From the NCBI GenBank assembly GCA_029465975.1, contig CM055743.1, positions 14,890,744-14,954,743 on the forward strand: DNA of 64,000 nucleotides. Direction: 5' to 3'. A program made the position numbers and the translations under genes. The notes under the pieces were generated by a model. That model made no database searches, was not told where the DNA came from, and saw nothing but the letters and a program-made list of their open reading frames with translations. Below, piece after piece: positions 51,501 through 60,766 of this stretch (position 1 is the stretch's first letter; every line of letters starts with the position of its first letter). The DNA comes from Dallia pectoralis. Taxonomy: Eukaryota; Chordata; Actinopteri; Esociformes; Umbridae.

Positions 51501-52860
51501 AGACAGGACAACCACTGTACACTCAAGGTTAACAACAGGTAAGGTAAGTTACATTAGTTAACTTCATCTCAAACTGTACTAAAATACTAGTAATAAAGTT
51601 TGACGAAGTAAGTAGTTAACGAATTAACTAGTGTCCTTCACATGTTGTTTCTGGTGTCGTTTGGTTGTACGTTAATAAATGCTTTCAGAACAACGTGAAA
51701 TGTAACATTACTTTAGCCGTCTGTGTGTAACGTTACTTTAGCCGCCTGTGTGTAACGTTACTTTAGCCGCCTGTGTGTAACGTTACTTTAGCCGCCTGTG
51801 GGTAACGTTACTTTAGCCGCCTGTGGGTAACGTTACTTTAGCCGCCTGTGGGTAACGTTACTTTAGCCGCCTGTGGGTAACGTTACTTTAGCCGCCTGGG
51901 GGTAACGTTACTTTAGCCGCCTGGGGGTAACGTTACTTTAGCCGGCTGGGGGTAACGTTACTTTAGCCGCCTGGGGGTAACGTTACTTTAGCCGCCTGGG
52001 GGTAACGTTACTTTAGCCGCCTGGGGGTAACGTTACTTTAGCCGCCTGGGGGTAACGTTACTTTAGCCGCCTAGGAGTAACGTTACTTTAGCTGTCTGGT
52101 GCGGCTAGGCTAGTTAGCTAGCGACGTTAGCACAGTACAGTAGTCAATGGATTCCGTCTATTTAAGTTAACTAAATAGTCAGCTACCTATTAGCCATCCA
52201 TATAACATCTGAGCCGAACGACACTTCGCAAATAACGTGTACTAGTTATCCCACGATAGCTACGGCACTTACGTTATTAACAATTTATTTTAAAAAGGCT
52301 AACTTTAAGTGAATAGCTACAGTAGTAAGGTTAGCTACAGTATCGTGCTAATATATAAGACGACCATGCTAACCACCTAGCTAGGCTAACTAGCTAACGG
52401 TCGCCAAGGTAAGACCCTGCTGAGTATTTGTTGGTTTATGTTGGTCAATTAACGTTGTCTACGGTAACTAGTTGGCAACATAGAGATTTAATAAAGGCAG
52501 CTAACTAGAATTAAAGCAACAACAGTAGAGGTTTATGGTTACCGTGGTGTAAATGAAATTACACCGTACAATTAAATAAAAACTGGGCAGAAGCAGCTAA
52601 CCTAATGTGCGATTGTACGTTTTAATGTGTGTCTTTTATTCATGCACGGAAACACAGCATGTCATTCAAACTTCAAACTTACTGGCCAGCTTTAAATTTG
52701 AGCATCCAGACGAACTGCTCCCCGAGGCCTGCGGGACCCCGGTCTTTCCTGTGCTGCTCCCCACGGCAGCGGCTGATCCGGCGGATGCTGCGGCGGCGGC
52801 TCCGGGGACACCTTGTGGCTCAGCAAACGAGCTCGTTCTTGGCCGCCCGCTGCCGCTCAT
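42505..52860 (-). CDS. gsk3a: Glycogen synthase kinase 3 alpha (complete, ten coding exons)
   Basis: Serine/threonine kinase of the CMGC group that phosphorylates primed substrates such as glycogen synthase and beta-catenin, in cytosol and nucleus. Exons 52860-52683, 48269-48082, 47491-47408, 47025-46915, 46753-46623, 45429-45225, 45107-45012, 44859-44673, 43065-42994 and 42569-42505 join in matching phases to 438 aa plus stop. Visible motifs: N-terminal RPRTSSFAEP with the inhibitory Ser at residue 11, glycine loop IGNGSFGVV (90-98), AIKK with catalytic Lys 113, HRDIKPQN with Asp 209, DFG at 228-230, and SYICSRYYRAPE with the activating Tyr at 244. The RTSSFAEP start and the KLARDSGKV junction mark it as alpha and not beta. 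The Gly-rich N-terminal extension of mammalian GSK3A is replaced by a short Ala/Ser/Gly tract, so the protein is shorter than human (483 aa). It may be one of two teleost gsk3a copies. Confidence 0.95.
42994..43065 (-). CDS. gsk3a: gsk3a exon 9
   Basis: 72 nt. Acceptor GTTTCAG|AG completes Glu, giving ELSIQPQLNSTLIPLHARAQ, the conserved motif following the kinase domain. Donor CTCTG|GTACGT is phase 1. Confidence 0.93.
43815..44170 (+). mobile_element. Tc1/mariner-like terminal fragment
   Basis: In gsk3a intron 8. The sequence includes TTTGGGGTCATTAGAAACAT, CTTGTTTT and later CAACACAGGAGTGATGGTTGC-like text. This matches the 5' region of a widespread teleost Tc1-type element as I remember it. 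No transposase frame is present and the call rests on recall of the family consensus. Confidence 0.4.
44673..44859 (-). CDS. gsk3a: gsk3a exon 8
   Basis: 187 nt. It encodes VFKPRTPPEAIALCSRLLEY and on to FNFSTT, the end of the kinase C-lobe, with donor CACCG|GTCAG in phase 1. Confidence 0.95.
45012..45107 (-). CDS. gsk3a: gsk3a exon 7
   Basis: 96 nt, phase 0 at both ends. It encodes [20 protein letters not shown] and on to HPWTK, with donor AAAG|GTAAAA. Confidence 0.96.
45225..45429 (-). CDS. gsk3a: gsk3a exon 6 (activation loop; fused exon)
   Basis: 205 nt. Acceptor TTGCAG|T completes Ser of DFGS, then AKQLIRGEP, SYICSRYYRAPE and on to VDQLVEIIK. Its length equals the sum of the 107- and 98-nt exons that, from memory, encode this part in mammalian GSK3 genes, so an intron appears to be missing. 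Confidence 0.95.
45450..45600 (-). mobile_element. tRNA-derived SINE in gsk3a intron 5
   Basis: Read on minus from 45597: GGTATCTCAGGGGTAGAGTG (A box) and about 30 bp later GGGTTCAATCCCCAGC (B box), then a body ending in TTAATAAAAATAAATAATG. The tail on plus, ATTTAACCAGCGAGGCAAAT, resembles the common fish SINE end TTTAACCAGGCAAGTCA. Both pol III boxes are well preserved, which is better than the SINE near 20.9 kb. Confidence 0.6.
46395..46450 (+). mobile_element. SINE tail fragment
   Basis: GCTGCTCTGGATAAGCGTCT matches the common teleost SINE tail. The tRNA-like head is not visible, so this is a short remnant in gsk3a intron 5. Confidence 0.35.
46623..46753 (-). CDS. gsk3a: gsk3a exon 5 (catalytic loop)
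   Basis: 131 nt. It encodes VYMYQLFRSLAYIHSQGVCH, then RDIKPQN and CDFG, ending in phase 2 inside the Ser after DFG. Donor is GGGAG|GTAAAC. Confidence 0.96.
46915..47025 (-). CDS. gsk3a: gsk3a exon 4
   Basis: 111 nt, phase 0 at both ends. It encodes KDEVYLNLVLDFVPETVYRV and on to IIPIIYVK, the hinge and start of the C-lobe. Confidence 0.96.
47408..47491 (-). CDS. gsk3a: gsk3a exon 3
   Basis: 84 nt between TACGCAG| and |GTAGGC. It encodes [20 protein letters not shown] and the rest of the alphaC region, including its conserved Glu. Confidence 0.96.
47578..47800. mobile_element. Dispersed teleost repeat (AGGGCTGAACGATTAATTGC)
   Basis: In gsk3a intron 2. The start AGGGCTGAACGATTAATTGC followed by GCGATAATATCACAATATCA resembles a very common teleost interspersed repeat (GGGCTGCACGATTAAT...GCGAT). 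I recall it as non-autonomous and probably hAT-related. Ends are approximate. Confidence 0.45.
48082..48269 (-). CDS. gsk3a: gsk3a exon 2 (glycine loop, catalytic Lys)
   Basis: Acceptor TTCCTAG|GG, donor TTCAAG|GTACGC, 188 nt. It encodes the start of the kinase N-lobe: IGNGSFGVV and VAIKKVLQDKRFK. Confidence 0.96.
49490..49852. repeat. 22-bp minisatellite with CCCTAA
   Basis: About 16 copies of CATATCATACCCCATACCCTAA in gsk3a intron 1. Most units contain the telomere-type hexamer CCCTAA, but at 22-bp spacing. Confidence 0.95.
51700..52091. repeat. 25-bp minisatellite with GTAACGTTAC palindrome
   Basis: About 15 copies of a 25-bp unit, GTAACGTTACTTTAGCCGCC plus TGTGG or TGGGG, located 0.6-1.0 kb inside gsk3a intron 1. 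Each unit has the perfect palindrome GTAACGTTAC and two or three CpG sites. Two unit versions (TGTGT/TGTGG and TGGGG) occupy separate halves of the array. Confidence 0.95.
52683..52860 (-). CDS. gsk3a: gsk3a exon 1 (start codon, regulatory Ser)
   Basis: ATG at 52860-52858 begins MSGSGRPRTSSFAEPQGVPG, carrying the AKT-type inhibitory serine. The exon ends CTGGCCA|GTAAGT in phase 1, and the split codon becomes Arg with exon 2, giving KLARDSGKV as in other GSK3A proteins. The frame stays open upstream, but family comparison favours this ATG. Confidence 0.92.
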
Positions 52861-53130
52861 ATCTATGTGCAAGGGTAGCGGGCGGGGGGCTTGGGGTTCA
52901 CTATTTATACCCAAGTGCGTTCCGATTGTGCCTATTTTGTTGCAATACTCCTGAATAGACAGACAATTCTTATACCGCTCCGATGAATCCTCCCCTGCAC
53001 CGCTTGTCTGTCTGAGCTCGTAGACAGTGGAAACTGACAGATTTGCATTGGCTCCTGGGAAATGGAGTGCTACGTGTCTGGTGTTTACGTCCACACCCTT
53101 ACTTCGAAAGACTAAAAGAACTACAATGGT
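52861..53130 (-). promoter_or_regulatory. gsk3a: Presumed 5' UTR and promoter region of gsk3a
   Basis: Sequence directly upstream of the gsk3a ATG. The start site is not determinable from sequence. No TATA box is evident at a convincing distance. Confidence 0.35.
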
Positions 53131-53519
53131 AAAAAAAAAAAATATAGAGTTTCACCAAAGGTGGCGCTCTTTCTGGAGTTTCTCGATTTTAACCATGATT
53201 GTAAACATGATACAAAAGGCATTACAGCCACATATAAACTACAAATCCCATGTTTTAGATTGGAGCCGGGCCCTCACTTTTGACATCGTTGTTGCATAAT
53301 TCAGATTGATCCGGACTCACACCAAATGCGGAGATTTCTGTTCACAATAAGTATATACACATTGGCAAGTAACAGCCGAGGCAAATTATTAGTACAAACA
53401 GTAAGCATCGTGCAAATGGCAAATATAATAAATAGGCTAGCAGTATGTAAGGCAAAAGGTAGCAATGAGAAGTACAAACAGTACGCATTGTGCAAATGGC
53501 AGATAAAATGCATTAGTTA

Positions 53520-54250
53520 GCAGTGTGCCTGCAAGGTCACCGAAGGGTTTCAAAGTTCAACATGTTAACAACAGTTGGGAAGAAACTGTTCCTAAGCCTG
53601 CTGGTGTGGGTGAATAGAGATCTGTACCGCTTGCCTGATGGCAAGTTTAATACCAGGATGTTAACTTCCTTAAAAAACTACAGGCGCCGTTGTGCCTTTT
53701 TTGACCAGGGTTGTGTTAAGAGATCAGGATAGGTCATTGGAGATGTGGACAACCATTAATTTGTAGCTGGCCATACGTTCCACCGGGGTCTCATCAATGA
53801 GAACCAGAGCATGTATACATCTTTTTGACTTACTGTAATCCACGATCAGTTCTTTGGGTTTCTTGGCATTGATGGCTAGGTTGTTTTCTGTGCACCAAGC
53901 CACTGGGTGCTGACCTCCTCTCTGTAGACTGCCTTGTGATTGTCCCTGATCCAACCAACTACTGTGCTGTCATCTGCAAATTTGACAATGGTATTAGAGC
54001 TGTGTACACAAGTGGGCTAAGCACACAACCCTGTGGGACACCGGTGTTCAGGGTGAAGGAGGTGAGGTTGTCCAACCTGACAGACTGAGGTCTGTTGGTT
54101 AGGAAGTCTAGAGTCCAGTTGCAAAGGAGGGGCTGATCCCAAGGTCATGGAGTTTGGTAACCAGCCTAGAGGGGGTGATAGTATTGAATGCTGAGCTGAA
54201 GTCTATGAACAGCATCCTCACAAAGGTGTTGGTTCTCTCCAGGTGGACAA
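53520..54250 (-). mobile_element. Non-LTR retrotransposon remnant (Rex1/L2-like reverse transcriptase)
   Basis: On minus, broken frames give FIDFSSAFNTI, then DFLTNRPQSVRL and GVPQGCVLSPLVYT, then WCTENNLAINAKKPKELIVD. These are recognisable pieces of a LINE reverse transcriptase (the FxDFSSAFN and GxPQGxxxSPLLY blocks). Stops and shifts separate them and the catalytic FADD block is lost in a small deletion, so the element is dead. It lies between cic and gsk3a. Confidence 0.75.
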
Positions 54251-55740
54251 AACCAATATGTGATTTAAATATCACTTGAAGAATTATTTATTCTCAATCT
54301 GTCAGTGTGTTAAGTGAAATGGCAAGCAGCATTTGAACTAGGGAAAACAATTTGTGTTTGATTTTTATGTATCAAATGCAGCCAAGATGTGGTTAGCCGA
54401 TATGTAAAATTCCTGTCCATTTTAAGATCTGTCAGGCTTCAACAATGCCTGTACAGGCTGATGTTGTGAGCTTTTGTCATCATTTAATATAAGCTAAACA
54501 CATTACTACCAGACGTGGCTTCAAATGGAGACGAGACAATTTGTGTGAAGAGTATTTCTGTTTGCTAATAATAGCCAAGTCAAATATTGTAAATATTTCC
54601 TAAAATATATTACTCAAGCATTTCCTGTATAAGCAGGTTTGAACGTGTTGTGGATATGAAAACCCATCTGTGTATTCATGCATTTGCGAGGTTATAGTGT
54701 ATGTTCCAGTGTGGCCAGTTAACGCCGTGTCTGAGAGCAACCACACCCAAAGACTCTAGTTTAGCATCATATCTTCGTGAGCAAGCATAAACACAATGTG
54801 TAATTAGTTGAGTGTCACTGGGTAACTTGTGACTGACCAAGTTATCTGCAACGTGTAATGACTCATTGTTTATGATGTGATGCAAGATAATTTGTAGATT
54901 GTCAGTGTGTAGTAAAAGGCCACATGATTAAAAAAAATGTGTGCGTACATTTTTTCCGCGGTTTTTATGAGGTTCATTTTGCATGACTGTGCCGCGTTGG
55001 CTACGCTGATGGGACAGGCGTCCTCGTATTGATCAGATGGAAGGACGTTGAAGTGCATTTCCCCCAGTCGTTTCGAGCAAATTCACATTGACACAATGAT
55101 TTACAATTGAACTACTCAATGAACTACTTCAGTAAGAAGTGATGATTTAAGTGATGGTTAAATGTTTTTGTCCATAATTCCCTGTTGTGATCCTTTTCGT
55201 AAACTATACGTTTGCTAAATTCACGTAACACTACCTACCTACAAAGAAATCTTCAGGTGGACGAGAACATTTGGACAGCCTAGTGAAATCCCTGTTATGT
55301 AAATTGGTTAATAGACTAATAAGAAACATTATACTCGGCAAATAACAGGTAGTTGTGAATTCAAATGGTTCTGATTTTGACATTGACATTGCAGGTAATA
55401 TTAGATAATCCCACTGAAACCTAACCGATGGACCATAGTGAAACCTTTTAATTATTGTCCAAAAAAATCAATTCACAAAGGGAATGTAAAAATGGCAGTT
55501 ATCTCACTTTTTGAACACCACCATTACTTTTGTGAAGGGCAGTCACATCCACTGAATTCAGATTAGCATTGTTTTATATTAGCGTGCCAAGAGACTTGGA
55601 CCTTTGACCTCTACACTGGATAAAGGGGATATATATATATATATACAGTCAGAGATGGTTTCCAGCACACTCAAAATCACACATCCGTCTCAGAACAGAG
55701 TCCACGACGCAGTGTTTTTGTGTTAGGTCTTTAATATTTT
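54251..55740. other. Intergenic between cic and gsk3a
   Basis: About 1.5 kb of AT-rich sequence with no exon. I looked for an ETS-domain frame because mammalian ERF lies between CIC and GSK3A, and found none. Confidence 0.45.
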
Positions 55741-55744
55741 CAAT

Positions 55745-55760
55745 ATTTATTTATTTTTGT
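55745..55760 (-). promoter_or_regulatory. cic: Candidate polyadenylation signals of cic
   Basis: Overlapping AATAAATAAA on minus about 2.45 kb past the cic stop. The 55.76-58.2 kb stretch would then be 3' UTR. Support is the hexamers only. Confidence 0.3.
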
Positions 55761-58205
55761 TTAGAAATATTGCACATGGTCAACATGCCTTTTTATGAGC
55801 CAACACTCATCTCTCTCATTCTAAAATTCCTTCTCCAAAGTAAGGACAGTTTCTTTTAAGCACAATCATTCCGTGTCCACGCGTACATGTGTGGGTATGT
55901 ATATCTGTGCAGCCGCGTGCGCACACGCACGTACCCGGATGCGTACTCGGGCCTCGCCCGCCGCCAGATTCGAGAAACCGCCGCGAGAGGATCAATGCGT
56001 TTGATCGCGTCACTATGGTGAACGTGGCATGTGCTAACCCTGGGCTCTGTAAAAATACTGCGTCTAGAATAAGAGAATAAAATATGGTGAATAACGTCTA
56101 CCGTACGGCGGGCGAACGGAAGAACGGGCGTGGCCGAGTCCGTACACGCGTGTGCGCAGGCAGACGCACGCGTCGTCTTTATGCACATATGGAAATAGAA
56201 CTATATATTTTGCACACATCCAACTGAATACAGAGAGAGCAAAAAGTATAACCAGAACTACCCCATCACTTCACACGGCAAGTGAAGAGGCAAAAAGTGC
56301 TATTTGAATTTACTGTAGTTAGTTTTGCTCTGGTCTCCTTGATGATTGTCATCTCGGAGAATTCTTCTTTCACCAAAGTTATTCGAATGGGTCTTCTGAC
56401 TGTACTGTAAGTAGCTATGGCACAGACTCACATAATCCACCCATTCAAAATGTCCTATTGCACCATTTAGTTAAAGAACGAAATAAAGTGGCAGATACAG
56501 GGGGAGAAGAGGGCTCCAGAGAATGCCCTATAGGCCTGGTCTAGGATCAGTTTGTCCTGAACTAAACCCTAATCAGAAGCATTCTGAGCTACATGACACA
56601 ACTGACCCTGGACCAGTGCTTGAGGGCACTTTCTAACAACACTTGGATAGTGGAGCGGGGAGGGGTGGCGTTAGGGGTGTGGTGGGGGGAGGAACGGGGT
56701 TCCAACTGGAAGAAGGAGGGGGGTGATAACATGGAACAACAAGGTTATTTCTAGGAAACAATCTCTAAAAACAATACTTCCTGATTTAAATGGCAGTCAC
56801 AAGACCACGCATTGTGCAAACACCTGATTTGAACGTTTAAAAACAAACTCCCCGACCTGTCCCCCAAGTGCCTACTGGGAAGTCATGGTAGAGGGGGGAA
56901 TGGCCCAAAGTCAAATTTAGCAACGGACTGTTTGCCGAAACCCCATTTCTATAAGTCTATGCTGGATTACACCATTGAGAGCCACAAGTGATAAGACAGG
57001 CCACAGAAAACGGGTTATTTCCACTGCAACAATACAAAAGAAAGCGACATATCTACTGGGTGACTTCTTTGACATTAGTTGACGAAAATAAATCAACTTG
57101 TACTTATGAACATTCACTTCGGGGGCCCAAGTGATCCATCTCGTTATCCGCTTCCTGTGTCCTTATTTGGGAATCGGCAGCCTCCATCCCAGTTGTCGAC
57201 CAATGATTATCTGAGAATCTCGTTCGGCGCTTTGGGACGCGTTCTCCTGCTCAGGCGTCACAAGCATCAACCAATTGGTGCACGGCTCGTTATCCAAGAT
57301 GTCATCGACTGACTGAAAAAAAAACGCCCGGCCAGAGAAATGCTCCTTCTCTCTGTGCTCGATAACGGCCAATTAATTACTGAGTTTGTTACTCTGTCAA
57401 CGCATCGCCCATCAGTCTTTACATATTTCATAACCACAAGGGGAAACCCCAATATACGACATCTTCTCCAGCCAATAGGAACTCAAGTCTGTCTTTGACC
57501 TTGACAACAGATGGACCAGGGATTGGTCGACCGGTCACACAGCGTCCCGCCTCCCGACGCCACCCGTGCATAACTCACTTTCAACAATTGCTAAAAACTG
57601 TGTGGGGCCAGTGGCTTGGTCGGGCGAGTGTTCGGGTCGACTGGCAGACTGTGTACGTGCAGTGTGAGCCCGGTTCAGTTAAGCGCTGTCTGTCGTCGCA
57701 GCATAGAGGGGCTCTGGAATTTTCCGTGGAGGTTACATTGGATACATCCCAACCACCGTGCTCAGGAGTGGAGGGAGGGAAGTCAAGTGAATGGCAACGG
57801 AGGGCTGGCAAACTGCGTCCGCACAAAGTGTTACAAAGTGCCGTTGTGTCTGGTGGTAGTAACAGTCTGACTGTGTGTGTGTCTGTGTGTGTGTGATAAG
57901 AGCGTGTGCTTGTGTGTTTGCGTGCATCTGTACGTTGGCGTGTATGCGAGCGTGTGTGCAACCGAGAGAGAAAGAACGCACGTGCCACAGACCGTTTCCG
58001 TGTCAAACTACAAACTACTACAAATGTGCTGAGAGTACGGCCGGTACGGAACCACGCTGACTCAGCACCCGAGTCCCGTTACGACATGTACAAGGACATG
58101 CTGTAGGTCACAGCACTTCTCTCTCTCTCTCTCTCTCTCTCTCTTTTCTCCTTCTCTCAATCTTCTCCGTTCTCTCCATTCTCCGCCCCGTCTTCTTTTG
58201 CATTT
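55761..58205 (-). other. cic: Presumed 3' UTR of cic
   Basis: No convincing frame. It contains TG-rich and (CT)n microsatellites (57875-57895; 58112-58144) and, near 56520-56650, text such as GGTCTAGGATCAGTTT that recalls a salmonid-type dispersed repeat. Confidence 0.35.
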
Positions 58206-58501
58206 TTACGAGCTCCTGGGCTCCTCGGGGCGGTGTCCCTTTTCCTCCGGCTCCGAGTCCCGATCGTCCCGAGAGCTGGTATTGGGAAAACCGTGGGCGA
58301 CGGAGGCGTGGTCTATTGACCCCGCGACCCCCGGCGTCGACCCCCCGGACTCAGACATCCCGGAGGTTCCGGGGGTTCCCGGGGTTCCGGGCGTGGCCGT
58401 CTGCATGATCTTCTGCCGGACCTCCCGGATCTTCAGCTGCAGGCAGAGCTTGGTGGGAAAGGTGTCCGAGTAGTGTGCCTGGAAGCTGGCAGTGGCCTGG
58501 G
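58206..58501 (-). CDS. cic: cic last exon (C-terminal half of C1 and tail)
   Basis: Acceptor TCCCCAG|CC completes Ala (FFPTAQATASFQ). It encodes YSDTFPTKLCLQLKIREVRQ, KIMQ, then a GTPGTPGT-type run and an acidic end. The stop is TAA at 58208-58206. Confidence 0.94.
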
Positions 58502-60724
58502 CTGGGGAACGGGAAAAACAGAGGGAAATAAGACAATGTCCTGTACATATCATCATGTCAACAACCAACACTTACAGCACATAAAATAGCTAACCCAATT
58601 GGCGATAGCCAATTTGTAACTAAAGCCCGGCAGTTGATGTAGAGATATGTGTCTTTTGAAAAACATCCAATGCCATTTCAGTTCTTATAACGCAGCTAAT
58701 TTAATCAGGCAGTGATTTAACCATTGCGCCATTCAAAGGTCTGTTTTCGTATGGTTTTCATTACAGGATAGCAAAACAGGAGAGGCTAGAGCTAGACAGA
58801 CAAAGAAGACAGAGACAGTCAACATAGGCAACACTCAAATATGTGCTGGAGTCTGAGGTATAGACAACTACATTAAAGGGGTGTTACCTGTAGGAAAGAA
58901 GCCGTGTTCGTTGAAGAGCTGCATGACAAGAGTCCTGCGCTGGTCCAGAGTCCTCCGGAGGGATGAGTAGGACACTCGGTCTGTATCTCCGGAGACATCC
59001 TCAGACTCTGGAGCTAGAGGAAGACCAGACGGAGACATGAGTGACAGGAGTAAAGACATCCTCAGACTCTGGAGCTAGAGGAAGACCAGACGGAGACATG
59101 AGTGACAGGAGTAAAGACATCCTCAGACTCTGGAGCTAGAGGAAGACCAGACGGAGACATGAGTGACAGGAGTAAAGACATCCTCAGACTCTGGAGCTAG
59201 AGGAAGACCAGACGGAGACATGAGTGACAGGAGTAAAGACATCCTCAGACTCTGGAGCTAGAGGAAGACCAGACGGAGACATGAGTGACAGGAGTAAAGA
59301 CATCCTCAGACTCTGGAGCTAAAGGAAGACCAGACGGAGACATGAGTGACAGGAGTAACTGGCAATTAGTAGAAGCAATAGAGGAGTGAAACGGATAAGG
59401 AAGCAACGCCTTGAACCCTTCATTAGGTTCCTCAAAACATTCCCGAACCCTTATCCTGCTGATGGAGGACATTCCCATCAGGGAATATCATTGATATTAA
59501 AGGGTGTACCCGGACTGACACAATGTATAGGTAGGTGGCATGCGTCAAATTGATGCCCACAGGAAGTCCCACACAGCAGAACATTGCCCAGAGCATCACA
59601 CTTCTTCCAATGGAGCGTTGTCCACCCACAATACATCCTGGTACCACCACTACATCAGGTAATAAGCACACATCAACACCCCACTAGCATTGCGGTCTCA
59701 GAGATGCTCTGACCCAGTCGTCTGGCCATAACAATTGGGCCATATTTGAAGCCGCTCAGGTCTTTGCGGCTGCCTTTTTCTCCATGGAGGAACTGATTGT
59801 TCGCTTAGCATCTAATCAAACCAGACCTGGACATTGTTAGGAGATGATCAACTATATCTGCTTTACCTGTGAGTGGTCATATTTTGTTTTGCTCATCAGT
59901 GTACATGTGAAATAGTGTGATGATTAAAACACTAGAGACATCTATTGTTATAAAATGTCGCCCAATTGTCTCTCTACAAACTATTTGCGATGAACACCTT
60001 GTCCGGACATTAGAGAAGTTTGGAAATCAAGAAAGGTGTCCTCCTCTCGTTGCCGGTCTTTATGCTCGACTTACATAACCAGGAAGTACTGAGACATGGG
60101 AGGCCTGTCGATCTCACCCACACACATATACATCTGTACTGAGAGGTAGTCATTTAGATCACCACACCGAGCCAACCTCTGTTTGGACAGACTGGGGAAC
60201 ACACCAGGGTACCCACCAGCTCTGTCGAAGGTGAAGATCTCGCCCTCACACTTGGCTGCACTCTTGGGCGTGTTGGGCTCTGAACTACAGCTGGAGAGAC
60301 AGCGTGTCTTTCTCCTGGGAGAGCTGGGGTCCTCCGCGGACGAGTCCCGGTCTGAAAGGAGGACAAAAGAACGGGACGAGGTGATGGGGTGGGTGACGAC
60401 GGCGGAGTGAAAGATGATCGGGTCAAATGAAAGGAAGCTGTTTAACCACTGAATTCACTAGAACGTAGAATGCCATTATAATCTACCTCTCGGCTTAATA
60501 ATGGAAATATTCATGTATGGTGGAGATGTTCACGAGAAGGAACCCTAATACATTTCTACTTCTGATGTTAATTGCTAAGTTCGCTTTAGCAGACATCTTA
60601 TAGCTTTTGATACAACATAATTTTATTACAGTTCAGAAACCCCCTTGATCTTGCCTCCGTAACACCTGGTTAGTCAGAATATAGAGTATTTCAGCCTGAG
60701 CTACAACTCTCTCTAGCTCTCTCT

Positions 60725-60766
<42 letters not shown>

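Larger units (their letters stand above)
48270..52682 (-). other. gsk3a: gsk3a intron 1
   Basis: A 4.4-kb intron separating the regulatory N-terminal exon from the kinase exons. Apart from two minisatellites (49.49-49.85 and 51.70-52.09 kb) I see no coding, RNA or clear mobile-element signal in it. Confidence 0.7.
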
